Origin: Neelides folsomi
Taxonomy: Eukaryota; Arthropoda; Collembola; Neelipleona; Neelidae
Assembly (NCBI GenBank): GCA_034687125.1
Contig: JAQGBZ010000023.1
Coordinates: 124,001 to 188,000, forward strand
Direction of reading: 5' to 3'
DNA length: 64,000 bases
The notes under the pieces were generated by a model that was given only the letters and a program-made list of their open reading frames with translations, made no database searches and was not told the origin of the DNA. Numbering within the stretch: position 1 is the first letter of the stretch; every line of letters starts with the position of its first letter. The position numbers were made by a program, and so were the translations under genes. This document shows positions 1 through 12,200 of the stretch, piece by piece.

Positions 1-544
1 GGCCGGCTGCTGGCGTTGGTGATGTTGGGCCATCGTGTTGGAGCTGGTCGCAGTCGACATGAAGCCGGTTCCATTGATCGCTGAAGGCGTTGGCTTGCTC
101 TTGCTCACCAACGACGGTCCGTTGTGAGTCAATCTGGTCGTGTAATTTGGAGTTGTTATTGGGGCAGTGTTTAGGGCGAATCCTGAAGGTGTGTAAGTGA
201 AGGGTTTCTTCTCTTTCAACACCGAGTTGGCAATGGCTCGCGGAGGCTCGAGCTGCAATGACATAATAGGAATCATCAGAACTTGGAAGTTCATCATGTT
301 ATAGATAGGTCATTGGTCATATTGGTAAGCGCAGACTGTGGGCCTTTCTTCATCCATTGGCAGTGGGGAAATCGAATGTACCTGTTTGGACGCTTCGGCT
401 CGGCTGCTCCAACCAACCCTCCTTATAGGTGAGAACGGTCCTGAGGAATCTGCCACATTCGTGCGTTGAGGGTGAAGAGATTCAAAGGTTAATGTTGGCC
501 CTTGAGTGCTCGGCAGTTCTTCATCAGACCTCCTCCTCTCCTTA
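1..544 (-). CDS. Partial unidentified gene, two exons running off the window
   Basis: Two minus-strand exons join in frame. The first spans 544..382 (acceptor TAG just before 544, donor CAG|GTACAT at 382/381). The second spans 252..1 (acceptor TTGCAG at 258-253). The junction is phase 0 and reads SKQ|LEPPRAI. The second exon stays open to the window edge and reads LEPPRAIANSVLKEKK followed by PFTYTPSGFALN, then a Ser/Thr/Pro/Asn/Gln-rich stretch ending in MAQHHQRQQPA. No catalytic or zinc-binding motif is present in these 138 or so codons. The composition and the KPFTYTPSG-like core resemble linker regions of muscle PDZ/LIM scaffold proteins, but this is only an impression and I do not assign a family. 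The rest of the gene lies left of the window, and upstream exons may lie in 545-3879. Confidence 0.5.
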
Positions 545-3500
545 CTACATCCAAGAGAGAGTGAAAGCATACATTAGTTTAACTAACTTCTTCTATTTCA
601 AACTATAAGTTCAAAAACTGTAAGAAATTATTTCATTCTCCTTTACTAACCATACACCTATTGTATACATAATGATAATTAATTATTATTTTTAAACCAA
701 TACAATTATTAGTTATAAGCCCTCTTATTTATTTAATTTTAATAAATTGACTAAGCATGTTCTTCCTATAAAAAAGTACAATTTTTTATTTGACCTTTTA
801 TATCCCTACAATTGCGACACAATACAATTTTCTATGCGCATATCAGATACATAGTAAACCTTTGTTATTTATGTAAAGTTTTTATACATTTACAAAAGTT
901 ATTGAATGTATCGATAATTTGCATAAATATCATTTAACTCGACAACTTTTTACTCATTTAAGGTAGATTTGGTTAGATCGGAGATATGTAATGTTTGAAG
1001 AATGTATAGAAAGAAGTTTTTCTCCAGAACATGATAGATATTTGGATAGTCAGAATGACTTATATTCAATTTATTGGAAGGGAGTTAAATATTAAATTAA
1101 CATATTACAAGGAAAGTGAGTGTAGATGTTAAAATGCACAAGCTGAATGTGTTTGATTGATCTTTTCAGATCGAGAAGATTCCTTGGAGTCTTCGTCTCA
1201 TTCATAGGAAACTGACCAAACCTGAAAATTCTCGCATCACCTGTACTTGAGGTTAAGCCAGAGAGGGTAAGACTTTAAAACATAAAAGAAGCTTAGGGAG
1301 AATAATTAAGTACACGTAAAGTACTCCTATACTTATGTATTCCTATTACGTTTTATTACGTCAATGATCCCACAGATAATAGAGGAATTATTATTGGGTG
1401 TATATTGTGTATATAATACGCGTGTGGTAGTGTAGTGTATATATACGGAGTTCTGTCTTTTAGGTCTCATTCTTCATTGATTCCCTCGTCCAGACGGATC
1501 AAGGAGTTTGATTGTACAAAGAGGAGTTTAATGCATTAATTATTCTAATAAGTTCACAAGTGGGACGAAATAGCATGCAAGATTCCTGATATCGCGTCAC
1601 TCAAGTTCGTAACTCGCGGATCTTGGAACTGAAAAGAGCGGGAGTTTTTTTGAAACCAACCATTTTCTCATTGAGCCTGTAAGTTCCTCTCTTTACACAA
1701 TTTATTATTCTTAATGTATTTAAATACTCACTTTCACCCTTAAGGAATAAGATCATGTGGATTAGTTATTTAATAAAGTGAAGTAATTCCAATTGCATGC
1801 CAGAAGCGGAAAAGACATGAGGGGAATGGCGATGAGGGAATTTAAATATTCAATAGAAATTATATGGAAATCCTTTAGGAATCCTATTATAACAGGATAG
1901 ACATCTGAGATAAGTGAGATGATCCTTTTCGCATGCATTGTTTGTATCTCCGCAATATTCGCAAATTGCCTGCACAATCCCCAAATCATTTGCCCATAAA
2001 GGGAGGGGTGATGGAGAAATGAACTATGTAGTTTTCAATATCATAATCATGAACTCTGCGGACATTCCGCAATTTCAAAAGATCTCGTTTCCTTGCAACA
2101 TCGATTGCAAGATCAAGACCCGATCACACTCACACTGCCAGAGCAGACGAACATTGTTCATAAGAACCAATACACTTTCACTGCGACATTGTAACTATCA
2201 CCTTTAACAACTTCCAACATTTAACATTCCTATCATACCTGTAGAGAGATACCTTTAGCTTACATGGGAGTTACATGGAAGTAAGACCCATCTTGTATAC
2301 ATGATATATCTTAGGAAAGGAGTGTGAGAGTCCAAGAAATATCTTTCCCATTTATTTGACACCTCGCACACGTTCACTCCACTCGCTTCATTCACTTCGT
2401 TCAAACTTCCTCTGTTCGTGTCTTGCACGTGAACTTTGGACTCTTTGAGAAGTCACTTTCAATATCAATCTTCCTCAACAACCATTTGGTAATTCTTCTT
2501 CTCCTTTGGTCAGTTTTGCATAAGATAGAAAAGGATAGAAATTGACAATTCTTTTTAGCAACTACTTTTATGCTTATTAAGTCAATTTAACCATAAACAA
2601 AGATTGGTAATGATACAATTTAATTTTGCATAACATTTATGCTCTTACTTTACCAGTTTTACAACTATTATTATAATTTAAACATTTTATTTATTTTGAG
2701 TACCGAATTTTTTTGCGCATTAAGGGATAATTACTATTTGTATAAGAGAAAAACATCATTTTCCTCATTAAATCTTTAATGGCTATTAATATAAAGTGAA
2801 TCCTCCATTAACTTTTTGTCAATTTTAATCGAAATTGGAGCACTTTGTTTTACACAAATATTTTTTTTGCCTATGTTTTACAAAATTGTCTAGAAGATAT
2901 ATGATTATATTTTTGCATGACTTAATTAGTTTCTTACATAAACTTACTTAAGGGCAAATAGGAAATCTCGTGTAAGTGCGTAGATGCGGAGATTTAAATC
3001 TCAAAGTCATTTTTTGAATATGAAGAAAAAGTGGAAAGGTCATAAAATAAATTATCAACACCTGAATACTCTTATTCTCACCTCAAAGGGCAAAACCCAA
3101 TGCAAAAAATCGAATTTATCCTTAAAAAATTGTAATCATTCGATCTGAATAACTCTTAGGAAGTTGATTCCAATGAGCACAATAAGTATAGGGGAGATTC
3201 GATGCGGTTGTTTGAACACAAGTTGAGCTTTGTAATTGAACTCATCAAGGGATTATAAAATTAAGACAAGAATTGAGCTGGACAAGGTTGGTTAATTGCC
3301 TTCATATAATATTAAGTGTGAGTTAAGTACATTGGAACATGTAATTTATACAACTTTTTTCGTCTTTTTTCATCATTTCCACTCTAGAAATTCCCCTAAA
3401 AATTTCCCTTTAAAACAGTGAAAAGGTTTTGATTGTAAGATAATTATTACACTTTCCTTGTTTGATATTTAGTTGCAGTTTGGTAGGGGTTGATTAAGCA

Positions 3501-3879
3501 TAAGTAGTGCCAATAGGGTAATGTGCAAGTGTGGATTTTTCAAATAAGCATATTTTACCATATGTCTTAATGAAGTGCAATAGCAGGTGTAATTGACTAT
3601 TTGAGAAAAAATCCAAGTACAAAAATTGAGGTAAATAACTTGCAATTTGAGTAAATAACTCTTGCTAAATGAGCTATTATTGAGGAATTTGGATTAATGA
3701 ACTTCCTGATGCTGTCTCTTATTGTTCATCAATTTATCAATAGTTGATTCAATATGAATTTTTACCAGTTTCAATTCCGATTACTTTAGTTGTTGATTTA
3801 AAGTGAATATTGTTTTGAACTCTAAAATATTTATCGTTTATTTTTTGAACTTTTTAGGATTCTTCGCTATATTTAAAAA
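545..3879. other. AT-rich noncoding spacer
   Basis: This holds no open frame with protein-like composition; the ORFs at 1762-1989 and 1938-2207 overlap on opposite strands and look random. A slightly GC-richer patch lies around 1150-1650 and another around 1980-2450. The first could be promoter or 5' exon material of the minus-strand gene on the left. No RNA gene or repeat array was recognised. Confidence 0.5.
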
Positions 3880-5559
3880 ATGGCCGACACAATGATGCGT
3901 AACTTTTCCAACTCCATTCCCAAAGACACGGAATTTATTCAGAGCTTCGAGTTCGAGAAGATCGACTCGATCTACTGGCGTCAACTCCTCTGGCAATATC
4001 GCTCTGTTCCTTTTATCGTTGCCGGAATTTACCTCATCTCCGTTTACATTACGAAGAAATGGATGGAAAATCGGCCGCCGATGGACCTCAAGAACGCCTT
4101 AATTGGATGGAATCTTGCCCTCGTGGTTTTCTCCGTCATGGGATCTATGAGGACCATTCCCGAGATCTTTTACAACTTTAGGCAATTTGGATTCTATGAG
4201 CTCTCGTGCATGAGGTAAATTATCAAACTTAATTTAATATGATTATTCTTAATTATTTGGAAGTCGAAAAAAAGGGGAAAAAATATTTAGGAAACGAAAA
4301 AACTTGTACCAGATATCTTTATATCTTTTAATAAGTATCAACACGAGTAAATTTAACTTATAATTTTAACTAATTTTATTTATTTTTATTATATGAAATA
4401 ATTAGGTGGCTATTATATAATTTATTTTTTGTTTTAATCTAGATTGGATCACAGCCACGCCACGGCCTTTTGGATTCTTCTTTTCGTCTTCTCGAAGCTC
4501 TTCGAGTTTGCCGACACTTTTTTCATCGTGTTGAGGAAAAAGAAGCTGACGTTCCTCCACTGGTACTTTTTCCTTTTTAATTAATAGCCCTTGCGTACAT
4601 CAAGTCTCATGTTAACAAATGCCTTCTACTTGTTCACATTTCTCAACTCCTCCGTTAAAAATGATGTACCATTGGCCAAACCCTTTTAACTTACTCTTGA
4701 CTAGTCGCAATGTGCAAGTACATCATCTTTATGTAGTGTATAAGCACTTTATATAAAGATCGTTATGATATTACTAAATAGTTAACTTACATTTAGTTGT
4801 ATGGTATAACATATAATTTTATAACAAGTTAGTTAAGTTTGATCTTGTTTATTACTTTTAATTTGTGACTAAAGTGGGGCTGTAACGATCTTGTGTTTCT
4901 TTTAGGTATCATCATTTGAGCATTTTCCTCAGTTGCTTTTACATGTACCCAAGTTATTACCCATTCTTGTGGACTGCTGGAATTAATTACTGGACTCATT
5001 CCATTATGTACTTTTATTTCTCAATCACGGTAAGATCTCATCTATTGAATTAATTCAAATTCTCAATTGATTTAATTCCCACTAAATTCCATTTTATGCA
5101 AATGTTAATTGAAAAGTTAATTGGGTCGTTTCTTGACTTTTAGACTGCCGGAGTGAAAATACCAAAAACTATTAGCATGACGGTCACGACCATTCAAATT
5201 GCTCAATTCATGGTTGGAGTTTTTACCATCTGTTATGCGATCCTCTTGAGAAGTACGTAACTTTAAATTGTCGCTTATAATATATAAAAACTGCAATTTA
5301 ATTTGTGCTAATAGTTAAACTACATATGATACGATTAAGATACTAAAGAATCTTAAATTGCCTTTCCCTTTCTAATCTTTGTTTTTTATGACCTTTAGAG
5401 CTCGGCTATTATTGCGAAGCAGATGATGAACCTTTGACCCTTCTTGGATTCCTCGCTGTTTCATACCTCGCTCTCTTTGTCAAGTTCTTCGTTAATGCAT
5501 ACATTAAGAAGGGGCAAAATGCTGCTGCGGTTGCCGCCGCCAAGGCGAAGAACGAGTAA
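3880..5559 (+). CDS. ELOVL6: ELOVL6-like very-long-chain fatty acid elongase
   Basis: Five exons (3880-4214, 4443-4562, 4906-5029, 5144-5252, 5399-5559) with GT-AG junctions join to exactly 283 codons, giving 282 aa, typical for ELOVL3/6. ELOVL enzymes are ER multipass membrane proteins that condense malonyl-CoA with fatty acyl-CoA, the first step of each elongation cycle. The diagnostic histidine box HWYHH is at residues 150-154, and the upstream family motif reads KLFEFADTFFIVLRKKK at about 129-145. Several hydrophobic segments are visible at about 40-60, 75-95, 115-135, 155-180, 200-225 and 245-265. The C-terminus is lysine-rich and ends in AAKAKNE, where an ER-retrieval signal would be expected in a variant form. 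The HWYHH spelling and length favour the ELOVL6 (saturated C16 substrate) group over ELOVL1/4/7. The start has the context AAAAATGGC. Confidence 0.95.
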
Positions 5560-5742
5560 AAAAATTCTCATGATGTCACAATCAAAACTCAATAGTGCAA
5601 GATATGAAGAATATAAGCCTGGACGCCTTTATAAGATTAAATAACTTTACACATAAATACGATCACATACTGGAATCATTATAATTGTAAAAATTTATAA
5701 ATGTAAAAAGATGAACACAAGTGAGTATTACAGGTTTAACTA

Positions 5743-5748
5743 AATAAA
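5743..5748 (+). terminator. AATAAA poly(A) signal of the ELOVL6-like gene
   Basis: Canonical AATAAA 184 bp after the elongase stop codon, in an AT-rich 3' region. It is the first such hexamer downstream on this strand and is the likely cleavage signal. Confidence 0.45.
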
Positions 5749-6295
5749 CTCCTTGTTTAATCCCCCAATTTTGTATTAAGCACCTTTAGGATTTTTAATA
5801 GTGATAAAAATGTAATTTGACATAATTACATGTATACTCATTTATACACTCACAGTTACTCTTTTAAGGTGATGATTACAAGTTATATTAACTCTATTAA
5901 TGTAGTTAGTTAGTTTTAATTATAGCCCTTCGTTTCCCACTTACTTAATATTTTAATTGTAAAATACGTTAAATAGGGTATTGAACACTATTAATTTTAA
6001 TTACGATTATTTTAATTTTATTGCACAAGATATTATTATATTGGTGTTAGTTTTTAACTGCACTGAAATACCCTTGTATTTAAATATTTACTATTTCTAT
6101 ACTATATCATTATTATATCCAATATCACATATTATAGATTTATGTAATATAGTTGAATATGGTTTTGAAGAAATCATACAATTTGCATGTAATTTGCAAG
6201 TGAATTTGTGTAGAAGATTTCTTACGCGAAGGAATTACGATGAATTAAAGTTTAAAGTTTCTACTTTTTTATTTAAAAAATGTACATTATCTTAC

Positions 6296-6510
6296 CTCAA
6301 TAAGGTTTTAAGGATCGGATCGACTCCTTGGCTTTGCGTCACCGTTTTTGGATCCTTCGTCTTCATGATTCCATTTGCTTTGTCATTTTCGCTTGTCAAC
6401 ATTCCTCTATACAACGTATAGACGAGTTTTTTTACCCTCGGGTCGTTAGGGTCGATTTTTTCCACTGGAGATTCCATCGGAGGAGTTGGCGATCCTTTAA
6501 CTGGCGGCAT
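6296..6510 (-). CDS. First coding exon of a small unknown gene
   Basis: From ATG at 6510 (context GTGAAAATGCCG) the frame reads MPPVKGSPTPPMESP, then a basic segment containing DPNDPRVKKLVYTLYRGM, then TSENDKANGIM, and stays open to a strong donor AG|GTAAGAT at 6296/6295. Without splicing it would end one codon later, at 72 aa. Codon use is protein-like and far less AT-rich than the surroundings. The region has no signal peptide and no membrane segment. The exon carries two extra bases, so a downstream exon should begin in phase 2, but none in 5560-6290 is convincing. I do not recognise the family. The gene would be tail to tail with the elongase. A plus-strand ORF at 5981-6421 overlaps it and is rejected. 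Confidence 0.6.
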
Positions 6511-9275
6511 TTTCACTATTAATTTTATTTTTAGTTAATAAGATTTAAACTTCATATATATATAATTATATATGAAAAATTATAAATAAATAAACCAACT
6601 GTTTTGTTATTATCTAAAACAGTTAAATAATAAACAAAAATAAAAGAAATCAACGGAGAATTTTGATGAGTTGAATGGAAAAGGGAAGAGAGTGGAATGT
6701 GGAAGGAAATGAGGAAGTTGAATTTCAATGATAGAATGAGTGAGAGTGGATCAGTGAAGATTCAAAATTGAATAGGGAGAATTCGCGAAGGTCCTTCCTT
6801 TTCCCTCCCAACTCATTACACCAACTATTTATTTAGAATACAAAGGAGTCAACAATAAGTGACTTGATCTCAATTTGCTAACTCGGAAGAATGACAAGTT
6901 GATTTTACAATTACAAGACATTCAATGAGTCAAATGTTTGAATTCTGTCAATGACTCAAATGAATTGAACTCCTCATTCCTCACATACTCATTGTTCATT
7001 TCCATGAACTTGGATCAATTAATAGATTAGAAAGTTTTCATTCTCAAAGCTTCCTAATACTTTACTATTATACTTTAATTTAATCCACTATTTAATATCT
7101 AATGTAAATATTGTTAAGTCTGATTATCTAGGGTAAAATTATGTGGTGTAAAGAGTTGACACGAAATTATGTTTTGGTAAACTTTTGATGAAAATACTCA
7201 AGGATTTAAATTACATTAACTTCTATCTAACTAACTATCATAAGCACCTGTAGTACATGTAATATGTGTTAGTACTCATAAAAGCATCATGCATTAATAT
7301 TTTAATCATAAAGTACTAATTAAAGAGGTGGATATAATTCTAGATAGGTATTTATACCTATTAGTTGTACATAATCATCATACCAAGGTACTTTTATAAA
7401 TGAAGATTTTCCAATATTTGTCAATTTTTAATGTTAGCTCAAGTGGTTGAGTTAGTAAACATTTTGGTGTAGAAAAGCAAGTAAAATTTGATTAAACATG
7501 ATTCAACAAATGTATCTATTTAGATTGGTAAATATTGTAAATTGGAAGAGAGGAAAAGATTAAAAGTATTTAATAAATCCATAATAAACAATGAGTCATT
7601 TCTATTCCTTTCATAACTTTCCTCGTTATTTATATTGCATAAAACAAGTCAATTTACATTCTCAACTCTCAATTAGTTTCTTGTAATGATTTGCTTGAGG
7701 TTCTCGAACTTATCGTTATAATGAATTACACACCTCAATTTAACTATAAAATATAGAATACACGATATATACAATGTTGCAGTAGTAGTAAAAATTTATA
7801 TTTTGAATATACTAATAGAATATTGCAAATAAACAATATAAATGTATAAGAATTTGATAAAAAGTTGAAAAAAGATAATATAAGTGTACATACATTTATG
7901 TAATAACTTAAGGCAAAATTGTAAGTAAACACTAACCTAACCTAACGTAAACAAAAGTTGATATATTAATACCCTACTTTTTCTCACGTAGCGTGCAAAA
8001 TTAAAGTTAAAAATATAGTTTACAAATTTTTAACTTTCGGATGCTAATACTGTATAAATATGTATAATTAATTAAACTAATGATATTATTTAAATTATTA
8101 ATTACCGAAATGTAGGCTTTAATGTAATGGAAGATTTGGACAACAAACGTTATATGACTTATATGTAAACAAGACTTTATGGTATTGGTGATCTTCTGTT
8201 TGATGGTGATCGTCCCAGTTGTTTCCAGAGACTGAAAGAGATTAAAATGATGAAGAGGAATTTAGCAGTTGTCACAGAGGACAATTGAGCTGACGTCATC
8301 CAACTCTCGTCTTCATTTATTAGATCATCAGCCAAAGCGGATGTTGGGGGATAGGAAGTAATAGGTTATTAAAGGTGTGACTCTCCCAAGTCGCAGGAGT
8401 GAAGCCGAAGGATATGCGGTGGAGGAAATATGATCTCATCCTCATACAAACAACAACAATGAAATTCCTACCATTAAACTCCATGCATTTACTCCTAGGC
8501 CTTTTAACTTTTTACAAACTCGTTTCATTTCATTGTTGCTCTCTGCTATACCCCTATACCCAATAGCCACTTGGGTATATTTTAAAGGAATTCTTGCGTA
8601 GCTTACATTTACTCCTATGATCTTCCTTCATTCTTTCAATGCTTTTCAATGCTTTGGGCATCCACTCGATGACGAATTGGTGGAAGTGAGAGAGCTTTGC
8701 GAATTGGCTAATGGAAAATTGGCCAAGCCAATAAACCTCATCATAACCTTTCCATAAAAAATGCATTATCATCCAAACACAAGTGTTTCTTTTCTTTATG
8801 TCATGTTGTTCTATCAAATGAAATGCTGCAGATTGCTTGGAACAATTTGAAAGTGAATCTTGTATGATATAATGCTATTATATTATGCGTATTATGTATG
8901 CTTTCAAACCTATTTTATTCTATGTAACTTTTTATTATTATACTTATTTATAAAGCATCCCAATACTGATGGTATTTTTTTTAAATTTAAATGTCTTCTA
9001 CCTATATTATATTCCTAGTACTTAATACTAATTTTTTGATTCTTGGTACATTATGTGAGATTGATGTAATGTAAAATGAAAAGATTGAGATGATAACATT
9101 GTATGATATAAAGTAAAAAATTAGTAAGTCTAATTTCTCATAATTTATCAAGGAGTGTTCAATGTTGTCCATGGAATTTGTAATGGAAATATCCGAGGAA
9201 ATGGAGATTGATTTATTACACAAATTCATTCGACATTGAATTTTGTAATCGAAATATCGAAAAAAAAGATTTTGA
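6511..9275. other. AT-rich noncoding spacer
   Basis: This contains 5' flank of the small minus-strand gene and the upstream region of the coiled-coil gene. No protein-like frame was found; the 87-codon minus ORF at 8554-8817 lacks a recognisable domain or splice context. A two-copy CCTAA motif near 7933-7944 is too short to be telomeric. No RNA gene was seen. Confidence 0.5.
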
Positions 9276-12200
9276 ATGAATGGGAAGTTGAGCGAGGATG
9301 AGCGACTCGATCGGATTCAAAAGGACATTGAGATTATTTCAGCCCTCCAAATGATTTTGAGTTCTTCGGAAGCAGAAGACAAATTGTATGAGAGAAATGA
9401 AAGAAATGAGAGAATTGGGCAAACTGATCGAAATATGCAGGAGAAGCCTGAACGAGAGAATGCCGCGTCAAGGAACTTTAATTTCGGACTTCCCAAAGGC
9501 CAATTTAGTAAATTACCTGTAGAAAAACCTTCAGAAAAACGAGGCAAGTCGATGAAGCTCTTTACGGAGAATCAAAGGAATTTGAACAATGAAAAGGAAG
9601 AGCAAATGGAGAGGTTGAAGGGAGCTGAAGGGCAATTGGTCGAAAGACTCCAACAGGAAATTATGTATGAAAAGAAAAAGAGGAAATTGGCTGAAAACGA
9701 TTTAATAAATCAACAAAATGAACTCAAAAATGTACAAAAATATTAATTAATTATTTAAATTCGTAATTGGTTTTTACTCTTTTTACTCACAGTATTATCA
9801 TTCAACATTATAGCTTCACAATGTAATGAATTTTTTGATTATTTGAATAAATTATCAATAGCGCTTTGCTAAATTTACCGTAATTGGTTGAAAAACACTG
9901 TTATCCTTATATTTTAAGATTCAAAAGGAATTGGAAAAGGAGAGCGAAACAAAAAAATCAGTTTTGTCCACAGCTATGCAACTCAAATATGCCATTCAAA
10001 AGAAGGAGAAGCAAATGACCAATCTTGAGAATGAGAATAAAGATGCAAAGGTTAAATTATGTTATTTTGATAGATTTAGGAGTAGGAGACTAATAATAAG
10101 ACTAAATTATAAATATTTATGAAGCTAAAAAAATTAAATGTTTGTAATAAAGGCAGAATGGTTAATAACCTTCTTGAAAAATTTAATGGGACAATATTTT
10201 TTCTCCCCCAATGATAATAGATGTTACCCCAATTATTTAATAGATTTCAGGTTTTCCCCCAATGATCTTTATGATTTCCCCAATTTGTATAGTATGTTCC
10301 CCAATGTTAATAGAATGTTTCCATACTTTATTACAATTGACTTATATTTTTATTCTTCATAAAATAGCCATTTTAATCATGATAAATGGTATAGAATAAA
10401 CAATATAATATTAAAATTATTAATAAGTTTTAGGTAATCTTAATTTAAAAATATTTTAAAAAAAATATAAGTTGCTGAACAACAAGTGCTTTTTTTGCTT
10501 TAGACGGTCGACCTTTTTTTCCTTTTTTGGCCAATAGGATTCGTTTTGGCTTCAACAGGCAATGTAAACAGATTAAGTCGAGCAGCGATTCCAATGAGAT
10601 GTTTACATACATAGTTCTTGGAATAATAAGGACAAGTGCAGGAAGATTTATCTCATAATCCGTCAAATTTAACTTCCCATATACGATTCTGTCTTCTTGA
10701 AGGTTTCAAATGTCCATAACTTAGTTTCATTGTAACGAATGAAATTATCAATATCGACTTCTTTAATTTGCTGTTGATTTGTCGGTTGATATAAAAATTA
10801 ACATTTTCACCACGCATTTTAACATCAATGTCGCTTCTTGACCAGTTATAGGCTTCTGTGAGGAGAGGAAGTGACAATGTAGGAATTTCTGCAAACGGTT
10901 TGGCATTTATATTTGTCGGATTTCTTATATGGGATATTTTTCGAGACTTCAATAAATTGTCTTAATTGAAGACGCTCACGAAAAGTCCCTTCGTCTTTTA
11001 TCAAGCGGTTTGTAGTTTCAAGAGCGTTATTAGTAGACGGAGCATTAGGCACTTTTCCTTCGAACCAACCTTCAAATTTGTATAAATACTCATTGATGAA
11101 ATAATCTAAAAAACCTTTTGCACTTTTTTCAACTATCCATTTTTTAATGAACAACTTTTTGCCGACCTGGAAATGCTCGTCTGTCCTCAATAGCTGTAGA
11201 AATGAGATGTCACTCATAATTTCCTCTTGAATTTTAGCTGATTTAATTAAAATAAGCTTTGATCTAATATTCCTGTTGATGTGCGCATAGCAGTAAATTC
11301 TTTTATAATCATCTCCAAAAGTATTTCTAAAGGCACAGGTGATTTATTAGGCGCAATCAGCTACCAAAACGGAAGGTGAATAATTGTTCATTTTTAAAGA
11401 TTGGAATACAAATTCATAATCTTCTGTCGATTCACCGTAAGTCACTGCTAGTCCAAATGGATGAAATGTTTTATCTTTATCCGTTGTTCAGGGAAGCCAT
11501 TCCAAATGAGCTTGTAAGTTGCATCAGCATGTAAGATTGAATTTTGGTGGTAAGTGAAATGAGCCTTTGTGTAGTTAAAAAAATCTAAATGAATTATTTT
11601 CACCTTCTTTGAACTCATCAACGACGTAATTGGAAATATACGGCTCGTCTTGATCATTGGGAATGATGTCATGATCTTCGCAAATTTTGCTTAATTGGAC
11701 CAATGAAATTATCGGCATTCCATAATGTTCCCTTCGAACTTTTAATAAAAAAGAGGATATTTGTGTTATTTTAGGTTATTTAATTCCTTCGTGTCTCAAT
11801 CGCATTAGAGTGGCTTTGGGTTTAGTAATTCCATTTGAAAATATCTCTGAAATTTTTAACTTAACATTTTTTTCCAATCCATTTTTTTCTTTTTCTTCGT
11901 GTGTGTGATCAAGTTCATTTCGATAAAGTTCAACACTTTGTGTGTTGTTTTTAAGTAAAAGCTGAATTTTAGACTTACAATCTTTTGAATATTTGCAGAT
12001 GTAATTAATTTTTTCTCCTTCTGTCCTGAATTTGTTCTTGTACTCCCAAGTTTCTTCATCACTCACTTTCTTTTTTGCATCCAGCAAGTTTATGAATTCA
12101 GAAGATTTAGTCCATGAGTTCATATGTTTAGCCTTTTTTAAAACAGGTCCATCGTTGTCCTCCTCGGATTGAGATGAATATGCTTGAAGACTTTGCGACA

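Noticed and set aside
5981-6421. 146-codon plus-strand ORF
   Set aside because: AT-driven composition and partly antisense to the better-supported minus exon at 6296-6510.
7933-7944. CCTAACCTAAC, resembling the arthropod telomere repeat
   Set aside because: Only two units in AT-rich DNA; no array.
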